A DNA stretch of 64,000 bases, from the NCBI GenBank assembly GCA_035995185.1, contig DASYKT010000031.1, forward strand, positions 124,001 to 188,000, read 5' to 3'. The stretch is from DASYKT01 sp035995185 (GTDB lineage: Bacteria > Acidobacteriota > Blastocatellia > Pyrinomonadales > Pyrinomonadaceae). The notes under the pieces were generated by a model that was not told the DNA's origin, ran no database searches, and saw only the letters and a list, made by a program, of their open reading frames with translations. The translations under genes and the position numbers were made by a program. Positions 24,584-32,903 of this stretch are shown here, one piece after another (within the stretch, counting starts at the first letter, position 1; each line of letters opens with the position of its first letter).

Positions 24584-27145
24584 ATGAAATACGTTCCAAC
24601 GCTCTGCATTCTTACCGTTTTACTTACACTGTTCACGTTTGCCCAGACATCGACGCCTACGCCCGCGGTTGCGCCCAATAGCGAGACCGAAAACTCATCC
24701 GGTACAGCGCAAAGTACGACAACGGCAAAAGTTTTAACCGAAGCGAGCCCAAAAAGCTCGTCGCCGGACGCGTTCGCGCGGGAGTATGTAAAAAAAGACG
24801 CGCCCGCCGCGATACCGCAATTTGCTGCTGCCCCGGCGATCGACGGCCAGTTAAACGATGCGGTTTGGCAAAATGCGGCTGTCTTCGGCGATTTTTTGCA
24901 AACCCAGCCGGGCGACAACGTCAAGCCTTCATTTCCGACCGAAGTGCTGATGGGTTACGACGCAAAAAATCTTTACATCGCCTTTCGCATAGTGCAGGAC
25001 CGCAATACGGTGCGCGCGACGGTCGCACGGCGCGACAATATTTTCGATGACGATTATGTCGGGATGTACCTCGATACATTCAATGACAAACGCCAGGCGT
25101 ACGCGATCTTTTTGAATCCGCTGGGCGTACAGGCCGACGGAACTTTTTCCGAAGGGCGCGGCGAAGATTACAGCGTCGATCTGGTGATGGAATCAAAAGG
25201 CGTCTTGACCGAGAACGGATTTACTATCGAAATCGCCATTCCTTTCAAATCTCTGCGTTACGAGGCGGGAAAAGATAAACAGTGGGGGTTGATGCTTTTC
25301 CGGCGTGTCAAATCCGCCAACAATGAACTCAATTCATGGACGCCGAACGATCGCAGCGCCTCCGGTTCGCTGAATAAGGCCGGGCATATTACCGGTCTCG
25401 AAGGCATCGAGACGACCAGGCAGCTGGAGATAAATCCGAGTTTGACGCTGAGCGAATCCGGCCGGCGTACGCGGTTTACTTTTGATAGCGATCCGACGGG
25501 CCGTTTCGTCAATGACGGGCTGAAAGGCGAAGTGGGGCTGACCGTTAAATACAGCCTGACGCCGACAATCACGCTCGATTTTGCCTACAATCCGGACTTT
25601 GCCCAGGTCGAAGCCGACGCGCCGGTGACATCCGCCAACCAGCGTTTCCCGATATTTTTCTCAGAAAAACGTCCCTTCTTTTTAGAAAGGATAGACATTT
25701 TTCAAAGCCCGTTGAGCGTCGTCAACACCCGCGCGATCGTCGATCCCGACATCGCCGCGAAGCTGACCGGCCGCCGCGGAAAAAACACGTTCGGCATATT
25801 GTATGCTTCGGACAACGCCCCGGGAAATTTTTCTAAAGACGAGCGCACCGATCTGCTGTTGTGCAAGCAGCAGCAGTTGACGGACCCCACAGTGGTCTGC
25901 GGAACCGAGCGCTTTATCAATAAAAATGCGGACATCGGAGTGCTGCGCTTCAAGCGCGACGTCGGCAAGGAAAACAGTCTCGGATTTTTTGCTACCTCGT
26001 ATAACTTTGTCGACCTGCACAATTATGTCGGCGGTTTTGACGGGCGCTTTCGTTTGGATCCAAAGACCGTCGGTGAATTTCAAGTGCTCGGCACGCATTC
26101 CCGCCGCAATTTTTACGATTCAAATCTCGACGCGATTTCTTACCGGACGGGCAATGGCGTGGGCTATCGCGCGTATCTCGAACGCTCGAGCAGAAATCTC
26201 TACATGAACTTTTTAGCCGAGGGACGCACCCCAGACTATCGCGCCAACGTCGGCTTTACTCCACGTACGGACACTAATTATTTCGGGTCCTACATTCAGT
26301 ACCGGACCGAAAAAGACGCCAAGAAAGCGATCATTTACAAAGAGTTCTGGAACGAAACAAATGTCCGGACCGACGGGCTCGGGCGCATGCAGTACTGGAT
26401 AACCAATAGCCGGGGAACGCTGGCGCTGCAGAAACAGACCTTTATCGGCCTTAACCTTCAATACGGCGCAGAGCGCGTGTATGAGCACGAATTCGGCCCC
26501 GTACGCTCGCTCACGCAGCAGGGCGCATTCTTTGGCCCGAGCGCGCAGCGCGGCGCCAATTTTCGAGCGTTCCAGGCCTTTATCGAAAGCACGCCTAATA
26601 AACAGTGGTACTTGTTTTTCTTTACCGACAATACCTGGGGCGTGATGGATTATGATTTTGGTGGCGGGCCTGATTTTCCTCGCGCCAGTTTTGCCGCGCA
26701 AACCTTAGGACAAAACGCGCCGCTCGATCCCGGCGCCGGTTATCAGTTAATGATCGAGGCCGTGGCGCGCTACCAGCCGACCACCGCTTTTCAGACCCAG
26801 CTGCGCTATAACAAGATCAAGCTGACGAGAAACGATACCGGCCTGGTCGCTTTTGACGATAATCTTTTCAGCTCGCGCTCGACCTATCAGTTCACGCGCA
26901 ATACGTTTGCCCGGCTGCGGCTTGATTATTCCACACTTGCTCATCGTATGCTGCCGCAGCTCGTGATCGGCTGGACGCCGAGCCCGGGCACGGCTATCTA
27001 CGCGGGATACAGCGACAATTTTAACGTCAACGGGCGCAATCCGTTCATTTCGTTTAATGACCCGCTCTCGCGCGAACAAGGTTTGCACAGCAACGGGCGC
27101 ACATTTTTTATCAAGATGTCATACCTCTTTAAGAAGAGTTTCTAA
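24584..27145 (+). CDS. outer-membrane protein with CBM9-like domain and DUF5916
   Basis: The 853-aa protein begins with a signal peptide (1-22, FTFAQT) and a Ser/Thr/Ala-rich linker to about 75. A CBM9-like beta-sandwich at 80-250 carries AAPAIDGQLNDAVWQNAAVF, the consensus start of this domain, and VGMYLDTFNDKRQAYAIFLNPLGVQ. The rest matches DUF5916 in layout: LDFAYNPDFAQVEADAPVTS, FPIFFSEKRPFFLE, and a long series of amphipathic strands ending in MSYLFKKSF, a terminal Phe typical of outer-membrane barrels. The family is common in Acidobacteriota and Bacteroidota; its function is unknown, and glycan binding or import is a guess. Confidence 0.92.
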   Translation: MKYVPTLCILTVLLTLFTFAQTSTPTPAVAPNSETENSSGTAQSTTTAKVLTEASPKSSSPDAFAREYVKKDAPAAIPQFAAAPAIDGQLNDAVWQNAAVFGDFLQTQPGDNVKPSFPTEVLMGYDAKNLYIAFRIVQDRNTVRATVARRDNIFDDDYVGMYLDTFNDKRQAYAIFLNPLGVQADGTFSEGRGEDYSVDLVMESKGVLTENGFTIEIAIPFKSLRYEAGKDKQWGLMLFRRVKSANNELNSWTPNDRSASGSLNKAGHITGLEGIETTRQLEINPSLTLSESGRRTRFTFDSDPTGRFVNDGLKGEVGLTVKYSLTPTITLDFAYNPDFAQVEADAPVTSANQRFPIFFSEKRPFFLERIDIFQSPLSVVNTRAIVDPDIAAKLTGRRGKNTFGILYASDNAPGNFSKDERTDLLLCKQQQLTDPTVVCGTERFINKNADIGVLRFKRDVGKENSLGFFATSYNFVDLHNYVGGFDGRFRLDPKTVGEFQVLGTHSRRNFYDSNLDAISYRTGNGVGYRAYLERSSRNLYMNFLAEGRTPDYRANVGFTPRTDTNYFGSYIQYRTEKDAKKAIIYKEFWNETNVRTDGLGRMQYWITNSRGTLALQKQTFIGLNLQYGAERVYEHEFGPVRSLTQQGAFFGPSAQRGANFRAFQAFIESTPNKQWYLFFFTDNTWGVMDYDFGGGPDFPRASFAAQTLGQNAPLDPGAGYQLMIEAVARYQPTTAFQTQLRYNKIKLTRNDTGLVAFDDNLFSSRSTYQFTRNTFARLRLDYSTLAHRMLPQLVIGWTPSPGTAIYAGYSDNFNVNGRNPFISFNDPLSREQGLHSNGRTFFIKMSYLFKKSF

Positions 27146-27150
27146 GGCCT

Positions 27151-27213
27151 ATGCAGATCATTCTGTTTCTAATATTGATCCTGATCGCCTGTGTTTCCAG
27201 CTTGCTCGCGTAA
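27151..27213 (+). CDS. possible 20-residue hydrophobic peptide
   Basis: Five bases after the DUF5916 stop a frame opens with ATG and encodes an almost wholly hydrophobic peptide (MQIILFLILILIACVSSLLA). It could be a small membrane peptide or a chance ORF; there is no good Shine-Dalgarno site. Confidence 0.2.
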   Translation: MQIILFLILILIACVSSLLA

Positions 27214-27255
27214 ATTTTCGGGCCGGACAAGAATAGGAAGTGCGCCTCGACAAGG

Positions 27256-27348
27256 TTTTGTGTTTTTAGTGTGTTTCGTGGTTAAGTTCTTATGCCGCTA
27301 ATTTTGTGTATATCGGATTTAACCACGAAATACACGAAACGCACGAAG
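27256..27348. repeat. CACGAA-family palindromic repeat, copy 4
   Basis: The left arm 27256-27284 (TTTTTAGTGTGTTTCGTGGTTA) pairs with the right arm 27320-27348 (TTAACCACGAAATACACGAAAC) in reverse complement, loop about 35 nt. It occupies most of the gap between the DUF5916 gene and ppa. Confidence 0.8.
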
Positions 27349-27452
27349 GTCGTTCACTATAACGTTCAAATCTTCGAAAAGGCTAAAAAACGCCAATTCC
27401 ATTTAATAAACACATCGTTTTACAATTTCCTGCTCAGTGCCAATAATAGGGC

Positions 27453-28070
27453 ATGTTCAGAATTAACAAAGCGCACCCTTGGCACGGAATTCCAGTGGGA
27501 AAAAATGCTCCGAGCGAGGTCACCGTTTTTATCGAGATCGTGCCGAGCGATACCGTTAAGTATGAGGCAGACAAGGAAACCGGCTATCTGAAGATCGATC
27601 GCCCGCAGCAATATTCCAATGTCGTGCCGGCAAATTACGGTTTTATTCCGCAGACGTATTGCGGCGAAGGTGTAGCGCGCCTCGCCAGTAAAAAGTCGGG
27701 AAGGACGATCGAAAAGGGCGATCACGACCCGCTCGACATCCTGGTCCTTTCCGAACACCATATTCCGCGCGGCGATATTATCCTGCGAGCTTCGCCGATA
27801 GGCGGACTCTGCCTGGTAGACAGCGGCGAGGCCGACGATAAGCTGATCGCGACCCTGGTGGGTGACATGGTGTATAAAAATTACCAGGACATCGCGGACT
27901 TGCCGGATGGAATAATCGACCGGCTGCGGCACTACTTTCTCACCTACAAACAATTACCCAATGAGCCGAACAAATGCGAGATCGTCTACGACTACGGACG
28001 CGAAGGCGCGTACGACGTGATAAAAGAAGCGATCAAGGATTACGGTGAATTGCTGGCAAACGAAAAGTAA
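27453..28070 (+). CDS. ppa: inorganic pyrophosphatase (family I)
   Basis: The enzyme hydrolyses pyrophosphate to phosphate and so drives biosynthetic reactions. At 205 aa it is a little longer than E. coli Ppa. Family motifs include EIVPSDTVKYEADKETGYLK, the RPQQYSNVVPANYGFIPQTYC stretch and the metal-binding signature GDHDPLDILVLSE (Asp residues of DxDPxD). The C-terminal NKCEIVYDYGREGAYDVI helix is also conserved. An insertion (GVARLASKKSGRTIEKG) before the signature is typical of this subgroup. It is a single-gene unit. Confidence 0.95.
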   Translation: MFRINKAHPWHGIPVGKNAPSEVTVFIEIVPSDTVKYEADKETGYLKIDRPQQYSNVVPANYGFIPQTYCGEGVARLASKKSGRTIEKGDHDPLDILVLSEHHIPRGDIILRASPIGGLCLVDSGEADDKLIATLVGDMVYKNYQDIADLPDGIIDRLRHYFLTYKQLPNEPNKCEIVYDYGREGAYDVIKEAIKDYGELLANEK

Positions 28071-28083
28071 CGGTCAACAGCAT

Positions 28084-29232
28084 TTAGCGCGGGCGCAGGT
28101 GTTTCGCTAAAAATCTCATCAACAGCGAAGCTGTCACCTGCGATCCCCACCCATTGATGTTGTAGTCGAATCCGTGCTGGCCATAGGGAATGAAATGTAT
28201 CTCGTGCGGAACTTGCGCGCCATCGAGCTTTTTTTTCAGGCGGTACATATTTTTCCAATACACCACCCGGTCGCGTCCGCCATGCGCCAAAAAAGTGGGC
28301 GGCGTGCTTTTGGTAACGTGGTTGATAGACGAAGCAGATAAATACCTTTCCCGCATCTCATCCGATTCGTCGGGCCTGCCGCCAAGAAAATTTATCAATG
28401 TCATCGGGCCGTCATGCACTTTTTTATTCGCAGGAATACCATAAGCCCAAAGCAGATCGATAGGGGCGTAAAATGAAATGACGGCCCTGACCCGCTCCGC
28501 TTCACCGGCAGCCGAATAAGCGGCCAGCAAAGCAAGATGCCCGCCGGCAGAGCGCCCCAGCAAAGCTAGCCGTTCCGGGTCGATATCAAATTCCTGTGCC
28601 TGCGTTTTTATCCACCTGACGGCGGTTCTTACGTCCTCCGTCGCGGTCAGATAATTCGGCTGCGCCAGACGATAATCGATATCGAAAACCGTATAACCTT
28701 GCGCGGCGAGCCATTTGTTCCAGCGCGGAAAATCACTGCGCGCGCCCCCGCTCCATGAACCGCCGTGAACCACGATCACCACCGCGCCGTTGTTCTCATT
28801 TTTGACCGTCGGCGGGCATACGTCGAGCCGCAGATCATTTCCGTCAATGGAAGAAAAAATGTGAGTGCTTAGATGTGCGCCGGGAAAACGGACGAAATAA
28901 TCTTTGGCGGGAATCCCGTTAAAATATTTTGGAAGCGAAAGCCGAACCTTATTTTTGCGCGCCAGCGGATAGACGCTGAAAAACGGATAAAGTGTGAGCG
29001 AAATTACCGCCACGCCCAGAACACTGGTAACTATCCACAACGAACCGTAGCCGGTCAAATATCTTTCCAGGGCGGCAGCGAGGATACAGAGCAGCGCGAG
29101 CGCGCCGAACCAAAGGCTCCATTCGCCTACGCCGATCGCCCAGAACCAAAAAAACCTGTTCGGCGCGGGAATGATTATCCAGACGGCCGCAAACAGCAGG
29201 AAGACAACCAGGATCAGCGGAATAAAAGCCAA
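28084..29232 (-). CDS. membrane-anchored alpha/beta hydrolase (HSL/BD-FAE-like esterase)
   Basis: This 382-aa protein starts with three to four hydrophobic helices (about 1-22, 28-58, 62-90; rich in Trp/Phe/Leu), so the catalytic domain is membrane-tethered. The hydrolase part has the oxyanion motif VVHGGSW (HGGxW), the nucleophile elbow GRSAGGHLALLAAY (Ser in GxSxG), an Asp in AHGGRDRVVYW and a His in YGQHGFDYN. These are the residues of the hormone-sensitive-lipase/carboxylesterase group. The substrate is unknown. It is convergent with ppa and lies 21 nt downstream of the FKBP gene on the same strand. Confidence 0.88.
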   Translation of the reverse strand: MAFIPLILVVFLLFAAVWIIIPAPNRFFWFWAIGVGEWSLWFGALALLCILAAALERYLTGYGSLWIVTSVLGVAVISLTLYPFFSVYPLARKNKVRLSLPKYFNGIPAKDYFVRFPGAHLSTHIFSSIDGNDLRLDVCPPTVKNENNGAVVIVVHGGSWSGGARSDFPRWNKWLAAQGYTVFDIDYRLAQPNYLTATEDVRTAVRWIKTQAQEFDIDPERLALLGRSAGGHLALLAAYSAAGEAERVRAVISFYAPIDLLWAYGIPANKKVHDGPMTLINFLGGRPDESDEMRERYLSASSINHVTKSTPPTFLAHGGRDRVVYWKNMYRLKKKLDGAQVPHEIHFIPYGQHGFDYNINGWGSQVTASLLMRFLAKHLRPR

Positions 29233-29253
29233 GGTTCTTTTACGATTTTGTTT

Positions 29254-29589
29254 CTATTTAACAGCGACTAGTTCTACCACAAAGATCAGCGTGGAATTTG
29301 GCGGGATCGGCCCGACGCCCCCGGCGCCATAGCCGAGTTCGGGCGGAATGATCAGCACAGTCTGCCCGCCGACCTTCATCATCGCAATGCCTTCGTCCCA
29401 GCCTTTGATGACCATGCCTTGTCCGAGCGGAAATTCGATCGGCTCGCCGCGCTCGATCGAGCTGTCAAAAATAGCCCCGTTGCCAAGCACGCCCGTGTAA
29501 TGAACACTGACGGTCTTACCGGCCTCCGCCAGCGCCCCGTCACCCTCTTTGATAACGATATAAGTTAATCCTGATTCTGTTGTTTGCAT
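29254..29589 (-). CDS. FKBP-type peptidyl-prolyl cis-trans isomerase
   Basis: This 111-aa single-domain cytoplasmic FKBP catalyses prolyl isomerisation in protein folding. Motifs are VSVHYTGVLGNGAIFDSS, the active-site patch EFPLGQGMVIKGWDEGIAMMKVGGQ, LIIPPELGYGAGG and IPPNSTLIFVVELV, all conserved in order. It has no signal peptide. A frameshifted relic of a second copy lies at 35965-36083. The esterase gene follows on the same strand. Confidence 0.95.
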   Translation of the reverse strand: MQTTESGLTYIVIKEGDGALAEAGKTVSVHYTGVLGNGAIFDSSIERGEPIEFPLGQGMVIKGWDEGIAMMKVGGQTVLIIPPELGYGAGGVGPIPPNSTLIFVVELVAVK

Positions 29590-29652
29590 AATATTCTAAG
29601 TAACTAACGCTTTATGTCTAATAATAGCAATGGAAAGCTCTCTTTATTGTTT

Positions 29653-31428
29653 TCACTGTAGAAAGAACTCACGAAGGTCGTCTTCTAGTAAATCCACCTT
29701 ATAGTAAAGTTCGAAATTATTCCGATCGTCAATAAAATATTTTGTCTTAGCATTTTTTTTCTGAGCAAATCTGTCAAATTTTCGCCAGTCATTGAGCTTC
29801 TCAGCTACAAGGATTTTTGCCTGTTGAAAAATTGCATCGGAAGAAGATTTTATTAAAGGTACAGACAAGCCTATTGCGCAAACAACCGCCCATTTTCCAT
29901 AAAGCAATCCATAACCGAATGTCGTCGTAGAATCAGATTTTTTCTTAAATCCCGCATCCAAACGTTCCAATTCCATGAACAGTAAATATGCAAAAAACAT
30001 ATCATGATAAGACTTAACGTCATGCAGAATTTTATAGAAAACCTCTTCTTTGAACACGACTTTTTCGCTCGTCCTTCTCGCTGATGCTGGATGTCCTTTA
30101 AAGGCCCAATAAGCCTTTATAAATTTTAGCCGATCAACTACGAGAGCTCTATTTACAAAGTTATTGTTAATACCATCATGATATTCTCCCGCCTTTCTTT
30201 CATAGAGATAGCCGTAATCATTGTATAGTTTCTTTTGTAGCTCGATTTGAATATCGTGGTTAGAACGCCTATCCGCTTCACTGACTTCGTTTTGTTGATT
30301 TGTAGCATTGGATATTAAGTCGATAAATTTGGAGTTTGGGGTATCAGGGTCTTTGATCGGAGTGATGATTTTTAGCAAGACTTCCTTGCCTTTCAATGGG
30401 TTATCAGGCTTATTTTCAAATTCATCGAAAATCGTGCTAAGAGTAAAAGCTGTTTGACCGCCGTTAAGAATTTGCGGACGGGTTAGAATTAATTGCCCTT
30501 GATTCTCTTTACCAGTGCTATCAGATATATTCACATTATCAGAAAGAATAGTTATACCATTATTCAAAATGGCGAAATTGTTCTTTTCGTTATCTGTGAT
30601 TGAACCTCTAATATTTTCATTAACACTCTTTTTCTTAAGTGACAAAAAATTTCGTGGATTGTATTTCAATATCGCATTTTTATATTTTGATAACATGCGA
30701 CCAATTTCAAAAGTAGGTACGAAAATGGCCGTTACGTTGAACTGACCAAAATCAGTTTCAACTATTTGTTTAAGTGTAGGATGTTGTTTATTAGCCAATT
30801 CGATAGTTATTACGATTTCCTCTGGGTCGTAGTACGTGCCAGTTGAAAGTGGAAAAAGAAGTTTTTCATAGGCTTTTTCCGAGTCGTAGATCTCATAATG
30901 ATTGTTATCTATAAGTTTTCTGATTTGGGCATCATTATATTTAAACATATTGCCTAGAAGCAGAACGATATAATCGTATTTAGCAATATCTCGAATCTCG
31001 GAAATCTCTTTCTGAAAAGTTAGAATTTTAGGATTGAAAGAATTGCTATTGCTATCTTTTTTAATGCCTTTCGTGATTTGGGCGATCTCCATTTTAACTA
31101 GTTCGTTAGCTTCCATAGACTTTTCGGTAAAATTTTTGGAAGTATGACCAAATTTTGATTGAATTAAATAAAGCTTTTTGTTTTCTTTGTCAAAATAATA
31201 TGCATCTAAGCCTCCATCAAAAGGACCATCTGTAATGTGTTTATGTCTATTTAGAAAATCCGTAATTCCAAATCTAACTTTTAATAGAAGATGAATAAAT
31301 GCAAGTGCCCGTGCCTGCTGTATAGATTCAATTTCTTCAGAATCGGGTCTATATTTTTTGTAAGAAACGGGAGCTTCTTGCCTCAGTTTATCTAATGTTG
31401 AGACTAACATTTCGTATTTATGTTTCAT
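29653..31428 (-). CDS. AIPR-family protein with nuclease-like N-terminus (phage defence)
   Basis: The ATG at 31428 has GGAG 9 nt upstream; an in-frame TTG at 31449 is less likely. The 591-aa protein has the AIPR hallmarks FAILNNGITIL (285-295), QILNGGQTAFTL (319-330) and ISNATNQQNEV (372-382). The N-terminal 100 residues contain DGGLDAYYF (71-79) and LYLIQSKFG (86-94), arranged like the D...QxK core of a PD-(D/E)xK nuclease. Some AIPR proteins are abortive-infection factors; others belong to restriction systems. The gene is clearly A+T-rich against its neighbours, which fits horizontal transfer. It stands alone with no methyltransferase or helicase beside it. Confidence 0.85.
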   Translation of the reverse strand: MKHKYEMLVSTLDKLRQEAPVSYKKYRPDSEEIESIQQARALAFIHLLLKVRFGITDFLNRHKHITDGPFDGGLDAYYFDKENKKLYLIQSKFGHTSKNFTEKSMEANELVKMEIAQITKGIKKDSNSNSFNPKILTFQKEISEIRDIAKYDYIVLLLGNMFKYNDAQIRKLIDNNHYEIYDSEKAYEKLLFPLSTGTYYDPEEIVITIELANKQHPTLKQIVETDFGQFNVTAIFVPTFEIGRMLSKYKNAILKYNPRNFLSLKKKSVNENIRGSITDNEKNNFAILNNGITILSDNVNISDSTGKENQGQLILTRPQILNGGQTAFTLSTIFDEFENKPDNPLKGKEVLLKIITPIKDPDTPNSKFIDLISNATNQQNEVSEADRRSNHDIQIELQKKLYNDYGYLYERKAGEYHDGINNNFVNRALVVDRLKFIKAYWAFKGHPASARRTSEKVVFKEEVFYKILHDVKSYHDMFFAYLLFMELERLDAGFKKKSDSTTTFGYGLLYGKWAVVCAIGLSVPLIKSSSDAIFQQAKILVAEKLNDWRKFDRFAQKKNAKTKYFIDDRNNFELYYKVDLLEDDLREFFLQ

Positions 31429-31602
31429 TTGAATTTCTCCAAATAACAATAGGAGTTACAAGTGAGAATGATTTTTTCTGCTGTCTATAAGTATCTTAAT
31501 CTATCTTCCTCGTTGCCTAGATGTCGGTGATTGAGACGACGTCGACGATACTTTAGCCTTGCAAAATAGACCAAAGGCCAATCTCCGAACTAAATCATAA
31601 CT

Positions 31603-32550
31603 TTATTTCGCAACTGTAATGGCCAGCATGCCGGCGAATATCGATTCATCGATATTATCATTATCCGATTCGTAGATGTACATTTTAGAGATCGCACCGT
31701 CTAAAAATAAAGCGTTCCCGCAATTAAATTGCTCTTTAAAAACCAGAGCAAAATCATAAAAACTTATAGGATCGTCCGAGATAGCAAAAACGATATTATT
31801 ATCATCGATAATTCCTACGCCGCTTCTTATTTTCAGATTACCGGAGTTTTCGTTAAAAGACGGATTTATCGCGCCGTCTATCAGCAGCATCGGTCCTGAC
31901 TGGGTAGCTAATTGCACGCCGCTCCAATCCTGCACGCCCGCTAATTTTTGAGTTTCCACTACGCTTGCCTTGCCTTCCCGGACGCTAAAAACGCCATTGT
32001 GAGGCAGATCGAAATTACCGACAACCGCATCCGCGTCAACATTATTTCCAGGTTTTGGCAGATGCATGTTTTGCAGGACGTGTCCCTGCTCTATGTGCAG
32101 CCCGAGCGGGAAAAACCCTTTACCAAACATCCCGGCATTGGTGGCAAAAACAAGCCGCTGGTTTTTTGCGGAGAGCCACTTATCAAGTTGGTCAAAACTG
32201 CGAAAAGGTTCTTTATTCTCGTCACGGTAATAGAGAGCCAGGTTTGCATTTTTGATGTCAACGGTGAGAGCTCGATACTTTTTTCCCGCCTTGCTTACCG
32301 ATATCTGCATAACGCCGGCGGGTGTTTGGCGTCGGACCACGGTGTTTGAATCGGGGATCACTGTGGTGGACCGCGGCCATATAAACTCAAACGCACGCGG
32401 TAAATATGACAGCGCCAAAAGACACACGAGCAGCGCAATAGCTAAGTTTCTCCAAAATATCTTTCGTCTGCTTTTCTGTAATTGAGAGCTGAGCTGCGCC
32501 GCAGTCAAGACCGTGGGATTTTCGTTTTGCTCATTGCCGGGTTGATTCAT
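31603..32550 (-). CDS. membrane-anchored phosphodiester glycosidase/DUF2233 family protein
   Basis: This 315-aa protein has a single membrane segment at about 31-54 after a polar N-terminus, so most of it is periplasmic. The DUF2233/NAGPA pattern is present: LVFATNAGMFGKGFFPLGLHI, LATQSGPMLLIDGAINPSF, IRSGVGII and CGNALFLDGAISKMY. In human NAGPA this domain cleaves a GlcNAc phosphodiester; bacterial relatives act on cell-wall or exopolysaccharide phosphodiesters or are uncharacterised. No neighbour hints at the substrate. Confidence 0.88.
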   Translation of the reverse strand: MNQPGNEQNENPTVLTAAQLSSQLQKSRRKIFWRNLAIALLVCLLALSYLPRAFEFIWPRSTTVIPDSNTVVRRQTPAGVMQISVSKAGKKYRALTVDIKNANLALYYRDENKEPFRSFDQLDKWLSAKNQRLVFATNAGMFGKGFFPLGLHIEQGHVLQNMHLPKPGNNVDADAVVGNFDLPHNGVFSVREGKASVVETQKLAGVQDWSGVQLATQSGPMLLIDGAINPSFNENSGNLKIRSGVGIIDDNNIVFAISDDPISFYDFALVFKEQFNCGNALFLDGAISKMYIYESDNDNIDESIFAGMLAITVAK

Positions 32551-32903
32551 AACTTTCGCGGACCGCGAAGCCCAAATGTGTATGCATTCTACTTAATTTT
32601 ATTCCGGTGTTAAATAAAAATATCCGGATTTTGTTCTTTATCTTGACCGGCGGCTTCGTCACCAGCTAATTTTTCCCTTGGTATACCCTTCGAAATAGAT
32701 GATAACTGATAGATAACAGATCATAGATCGGATCTCTCAGTGTCTGTTTCATTCCGCACACCAGATTAGAACATGCTATTAGCAATGATTATTGACAGCA
32801 TTTCAGTGCCTGTGATAGCTTAGCTTTGAAAGCCCAAAATCTCCTGTTACACAGTAAAAAATTGATCATACAGGTGGAGCCTTAGCCCACAGAAGGAGCC
32901 GAT
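32551..32903. other. 353-nt intergenic region
   Basis: The region is A+T-rich, with short imperfect direct repeats (ATAGATGATAACTG, ATAGATAACAGATCATAGATC). It separates the divergent DUF2233 and alkylsulfatase genes and so should hold both promoters, but no clear -35/-10 pair stood out. Confidence 0.5.
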
